Positions 61,172 through 64,000 of a stretch of 64,000 nucleotides of DNA are shown piece after piece; positions within the stretch are counted from its first letter, which is position 1, and each line of letters starts with the position of its first letter. This DNA comes from Prochlorococcus sp. AG-409-A10. GTDB lineage: Bacteria > Cyanobacteriota > Cyanobacteriia > PCC-6307 > Cyanobiaceae. The notes below the pieces were generated by a model. That model saw nothing but the letters and a program-made list of their open reading frames with translations. It was not told where the DNA came from and did no database searches. A program made the position numbers and the translations under genes. The DNA lies in the NCBI GenBank assembly GCA_003216175.1, contig QCJG01000003.1:124001-188000 (forward strand). The letters run 5' to 3'.

Positions 61172-62881
61172 ATGCCTTTCAAAATTTCTCGCCAAGCTTA
61201 TGCAGAGACTTATGGCCCTACAAAAGGGGATCGCATTAGACTTGCTGATACAAACTTAATCCTTGAAGTAGAAGAAGATCATACTCACTATGGAGACGAA
61301 GTTAAATTTGGTGGGGGCAAGGTTATTCGTGATGGGATGGGACAATCACAACAAAGTAGAGATAATGGCGTAGTAGATACAGTTATCACAAATGCACTAA
61401 TTTTGGATTGGTGGGGAATTGTTAAAGCTGATATTGGCATTAAAGACGGGAAAATCTCAGGTATCGGAAAAGCTGGCAATCCTGATACTCAAGAAGGTGT
61501 CAACATTATCGTAGGAGCCAGTACAGAAGCAATAGCAGGAGAAGGAAGCATTATTACGGCAGGAGCTATTGATAGTCATATTCATTTTATCTGTCCACAA
61601 CAAATAGAAACTGCTTTAGCGAGTGGAGTAACCACAATGCTCGGAGGAGGGACAGGTCCAGCAACTGGTACTAATGCAACAACATGTACCCCAGGAGCAT
61701 TTCACATCTCAAGAATGCTTCAATCAGCAGAGGCATTTCCTGTTAATCTGGGATTCTTTGGCAAAGGCAATGCAACTAACAAAGCAGCATTAGAGGAACA
61801 AGTAACAGCAGGTGCTTGTGGATTAAAGCTTCATGAAGACTGGGGAACGACACCTGCCTGTATAGATTCATGTCTAAGTGTTGCAGATCAACTAGACGTA
61901 CAAGTTTGTATTCATACAGATACCCTTAACGAAGCTGGTTTTGTTGAAGATACTATTCGTGCAATAAAAGGAAGAACAATTCATACCTTTCATACAGAAG
62001 GGGCTGGAGGTGGTCACGCTCCCGACATTATCAAAATTTGCGGAGAATCGAATGTGATCCCCAGCAGTACAAATCCTACTAGACCTTTCACTCTAAATAC
62101 TCTTGAAGAACATTTAGATATGTTGATGGTTTGTCATCATTTGGATCCCAAAATTCCAGAAGATGTCGCATTCGCTGAGTCAAGAATACGTCGTGAAACT
62201 ATTGCCGCTGAAGATATACTCCACGATTTAGGAGCCTTTTCTATTATTGCTAGTGACTCCCAGGCCATGGGTAGAGTTGGGGAGGTTATTAGTCGAACTT
62301 TTCAAACTGCTCATAAAATGAAAGTTCAAAGAGGGGCTTTACCAGAAGATAATCAAAGGAATGATAATCATCGCCTGAAAAGATATATCTCAAAGGTAAC
62401 TATTAATCCAGCGATAGCTCATGGAATCAGTGGTCATGTTGGGTCGGTAGAAGTTGGCAAACTAGCAGACTTAGTACTTTGGAAGCCTGGCTTTTTTGGA
62501 ATTAAACCTGACTTAGTTGTCAAAGGTGGTTCTATCGCATGGGCTCAAATGGGAGATGCAAATGCCTCCATCCCTACTCCACAACCAGTCCATGGTCGTC
62601 CGATGTTTTCTTCCTTTGGAAAAGCGATGAATCCTACATGCCTGACTTTCTTAAGCGAGAGTGCAATAGAAGCTGGTGTCCCTAAACGACTCAAATTGGA
62701 CCGCTCTTATGCCCCCGTTAAAGACACAAGAAAAATATCTAAACAATCAATGAAACTAAATGATGCAAGACCCAAAATCGAAGTAGACCCTCAAACATAT
62801 GAAGTTTTTGCAAACGGTGATCTTTTGACTTGCGAACCAGCGGAATCACTACCACTTGCGCAAAGATATCTATTACTTTAA
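61172..62881 (+). CDS. ureC: Urease alpha (catalytic) subunit
   Basis: The 569-residue subunit that hydrolyses urea to ammonia and carbamate. The nickel ligands are H136 and H138 (DSHIHF), the carbamylated K219 (LKLHEDWG), H248, H274 and D362 (ASDSQAMGR). C321-H322 in the mobile flap (MVCHHLDPK) is intact. All catalytic residues are present, so the enzyme should work if nickel is supplied. Confidence 0.98.
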   Translation: MPFKISRQAYAETYGPTKGDRIRLADTNLILEVEEDHTHYGDEVKFGGGKVIRDGMGQSQQSRDNGVVDTVITNALILDWWGIVKADIGIKDGKISGIGKAGNPDTQEGVNIIVGASTEAIAGEGSIITAGAIDSHIHFICPQQIETALASGVTTMLGGGTGPATGTNATTCTPGAFHISRMLQSAEAFPVNLGFFGKGNATNKAALEEQVTAGACGLKLHEDWGTTPACIDSCLSVADQLDVQVCIHTDTLNEAGFVEDTIRAIKGRTIHTFHTEGAGGGHAPDIIKICGESNVIPSSTNPTRPFTLNTLEEHLDMLMVCHHLDPKIPEDVAFAESRIRRETIAAEDILHDLGAFSIIASDSQAMGRVGEVISRTFQTAHKMKVQRGALPEDNQRNDNHRLKRYISKVTINPAIAHGISGHVGSVEVGKLADLVLWKPGFFGIKPDLVVKGGSIAWAQMGDANASIPTPQPVHGRPMFSSFGKAMNPTCLTFLSESAIEAGVPKRLKLDRSYAPVKDTRKISKQSMKLNDARPKIEVDPQTYEVFANGDLLTCEPAESLPLAQRYLLL

Positions 62882-62904
62882 TTGATACTAAATTTCAAAA
62901 GATC

Positions 62905-63132
62905 TTATGCTACGAGTGAATCTTCAGTATTAGAAGCCGTTATTCTGAGACGTTGTTCTAAATTTGGTCCATAAGACTCTATCCCCCAAATTTCCAGCTG
63001 CGAACCCTCTGGTGCCATAGATGAGAATACTTCTTGGGGGAAAATAGCTCGTTCTAGAAAAAATCTATCCGGTCCAATACACTTAAGTACGACCATACTA
63101 GACGTGATATTTCTATAGGAGAAATCGACCAT
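62905..63132 (-). CDS. DUF1830 small protein
   Basis: A 75-residue soluble protein matching DUF1830 of cyanobacteria (CIGPDRFFLERAIFPQEVF, then LEIWGIESYG). It is convergent with ureC with 23 bases between. Function unknown. Confidence 0.7.
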   Translation of the reverse strand: MVDFSYRNITSSMVVLKCIGPDRFFLERAIFPQEVFSSMAPEGSQLEIWGIESYGPNLEQRLRITASNTEDSLVA

Positions 63133-63275
63133 GATTTACAATTATTTGTTGAAATTAAAACAAATAAATAAATAAATATTTGTAATTTTTTATACAAAAG
63201 ACATAGGTAAAAATATAAAATTTTTCTTAATATGTCCAAAATTGCGCCTCCTAAAAGATTAATTAGTTATAAAAA

Positions 63276-63460
63276 ATGAAAAATTCAATGATCTCCACAA
63301 AAATAAAAGTAAAAAATATACTTGATCGATTACAACCAATCAATTAGTTACCCTAGAAGAGAGAATTTTCCTTAATAAGTTATCAAGCATTTCTCCCCTT
63401 ATAGCTTCATTGGTTCAATCTACGTTAGGCGCAGAGGCTAATTATATAGACAATGAATAA
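63276..63460 (+). pseudogene. Possible frameshifted small gene
   Basis: A frame from ATG 63276 encodes MKNSMISTKIKVKNILDRLQ before a stop at 63345-63347. The neighbouring frame then continues as VTLEERIFLNKLSSISPLIA to a stop at 63460, with protein-like composition and no start of its own. One base gained or lost near 63335-63345 would join them into a protein of about 60 residues. A perfect 12-pair inverted repeat follows the stop. It could also be a chance open frame. Confidence 0.4.
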
Positions 63461-63466
63461 TTATTA

Positions 63467-63495
63467 ATCTAATAGAAATTAATTTTCTATTAGAT
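63467..63495 (+). other. 12-bp inverted repeat
   Basis: ATCTAATAGAAA (63467-63478) and TTTCTATTAGAT (63484-63495) are perfectly complementary with a five-base loop. No T-run follows. It lies seven bases after the end of the candidate frameshifted gene and may be its terminator remnant. Confidence 0.6.
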
Positions 63496-63672
63496 AGTTC
63501 AAAATCAATTAAAACTATACTTAATCCTAAAATATTTACTACTAGATCTCAGGCGATTAACTAAATATTTTTTATTTTTTATAAAATATAAAATTCAACT
63601 AAAATCCAATACGAACATAAGTTTAGAATCATACAATAATGTAGTAGAAGATACAAAATAATTCCGTATTAT
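63496..63672. other. AT-rich intergenic region
   Basis: Part of a 610-base stretch without an intact gene. It is very AT-rich, and I see no further reading frame, tRNA or clear structure here before the NtcA box. Confidence 0.4.
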
Positions 63673-63713
63673 GTATAAATTAATACTCCAAAATAATGTA
63701 CAAAAAATAAATT
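63673..63713 (+). promoter_or_regulatory. Perfect NtcA promoter of the terminal porin
   Basis: GTATAAATTAATAC (63673-63686) is an exact GTA-N8-TAC box. A TAN3T -10 element, TAAATT, is at 63708-63713, 21 bases further on, which puts the predicted transcript start near 63720 and the box centre near -41, the class II arrangement. The porin ATG is at 63744. Confidence 0.75.
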
Positions 63714-63743
63714 TATATTGCAATTAATTTGTGTGAGGACACA

Positions 63744-64000
63744 ATGAAGTTTTTTCAGCGTTTGCTGGTAGCCCCTGCTGCATTGGGCCTAATGGCTCCT
63801 GTAGCAGCTAACGCAGACACTGCATTTTCATCAACTACAACTCTTGGTGGAAGTGCTTTTTTTACTGTTGGTTCAGTTGCAGATGGCGGAGCAGCTGATG
63901 CAGAAGAAGAGCTTTATATGCAGTACAAGTATGTACTTAGCATGAAATCTAGCTTCAGCGGTGAAGACTTACTTATTACTGGTATTAAAGCTGGTAACGC
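63744..64000 (+). CDS. Outer-membrane porin (partial, runs off the window)
   Basis: The first 85 codons of a porin. The signal peptide KFFQRLLVAPAALGLMAPVA ends at ANA. The mature part begins DTAFSSTTTLGGSAFFTVG, and MQYKYVLSMKSSFSGEDLL aligns with FHYDTKLMFMTSFTGQDML of the porin at 39242. The His/Met-rich N-terminus of that paralogue is absent here. TGAGGA is a good ribosome-binding site. It lies in reach of the urea genes and has an NtcA box, so it is probably nitrogen-regulated. Confidence 0.85.
   Translation, partial: MKFFQRLLVAPAALGLMAPVAANADTAFSSTTTLGGSAFFTVGSVADGGAADAEEELYMQYKYVLSMKSSFSGEDLLITGIKAGN

Noticed and set aside
63054-63239. Minus-strand frame of 61 codons overlapping the DUF1830 gene
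   Set aside because: Overlaps the better DUF1830 frame, with Phe/Leu/Tyr-rich composition typical of AT-rich non-coding DNA.

Overview
The window is about 64 kb of AT-rich DNA from a marine picocyanobacterium, almost certainly Prochlorococcus; a low-light I / NATL-like strain is my inference. The evidence is an RNA polymerase beta' split into rpoC1 and rpoC2, two high-light-inducible (hli) genes, cyanobacterial families (DUF1257/Ycf35, DUF2997, DUF1830, DUF3493, DUF3721), NtcA-type promoters, a Yfr2-like small RNA, and very short intergenic spacers with many ATGA/GTGA stop-start overlaps. No insertion sequence, prophage, CRISPR array or rRNA was seen.

Layout. 0.2-4.4 kb: fumarase (fumC) facing a Ski2-type RNA helicase. 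4.5-9.1 kb: a compact biotin operon, bioF-bioK-bioC-bioD-bioA, without bioB. 9.2-16.8 kb: housekeeping genes (J-domain protein, rsmG, aldo/keto reductase, a ferredoxin with DUF1257 and DUF2997, a HEAT-repeat protein, a sodium:solute symporter, rlmN, hli). 16.9-27.7 kb: rpsT-tatD-rpoB-rpoC1-rpoC2 on the minus strand. 27.8-38.6 kb: hisD, rpiA, a DegP-type protease, the rimP-nusA-ylxR-infB operon, tRNA-Thr(CGT) and folE.

39.2-48.7 kb is the most interesting part: a zinc acquisition and trafficking locus. It holds a porin whose mature N-terminus is His/Met-rich, two adjacent DUF3721 proteins sharing a C-x3-H-x8-C-x2-H signature (one a lipoprotein with a poly-His tail, one with twelve Gly-aliphatic pentads), a ribbon-helix-helix protein with a Cys-rich tail, znuB, a Fur-family regulator (probable Zur) lying antisense between znuB and znuC, znuA, a small unknown gene, a CobW-type GTPase and a WD40 protein. 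ZnuA and the GTPase each contain an insert of about 105 residues that is recognisably the same domain (FEW-x-GVF at its start, FTxH-x3-EF at its end). I know no name for it; it may be a shared metal-handover or docking module. A Zur-like box sits between znuC and znuA, and a weaker one precedes the ribbon-helix-helix gene.

48.7-52.5 kb is a patch of mostly small proteins (DUF4278, a CxxC zinc-ribbon peptide, a 31-residue Hli), a 2-oxoglutarate/Fe(II) oxygenase and a Yfr2-like RNA. 52.5-62.9 kb carries the complete urea system: the ABC transporter urtABCDE, the accessory genes ureEFG and the divergent ureDABC. urtA has an NtcA box at the right distance from a -10 element, and a UUCG-capped hairpin lies between urtA and urtB. 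The window ends in a second porin whose promoter has a perfect GTA-N8-TAC NtcA box and a well-placed -10 element. This suggests a nitrogen-controlled outer-membrane channel next to the urea genes. Just before it is a short gene that appears frameshifted.
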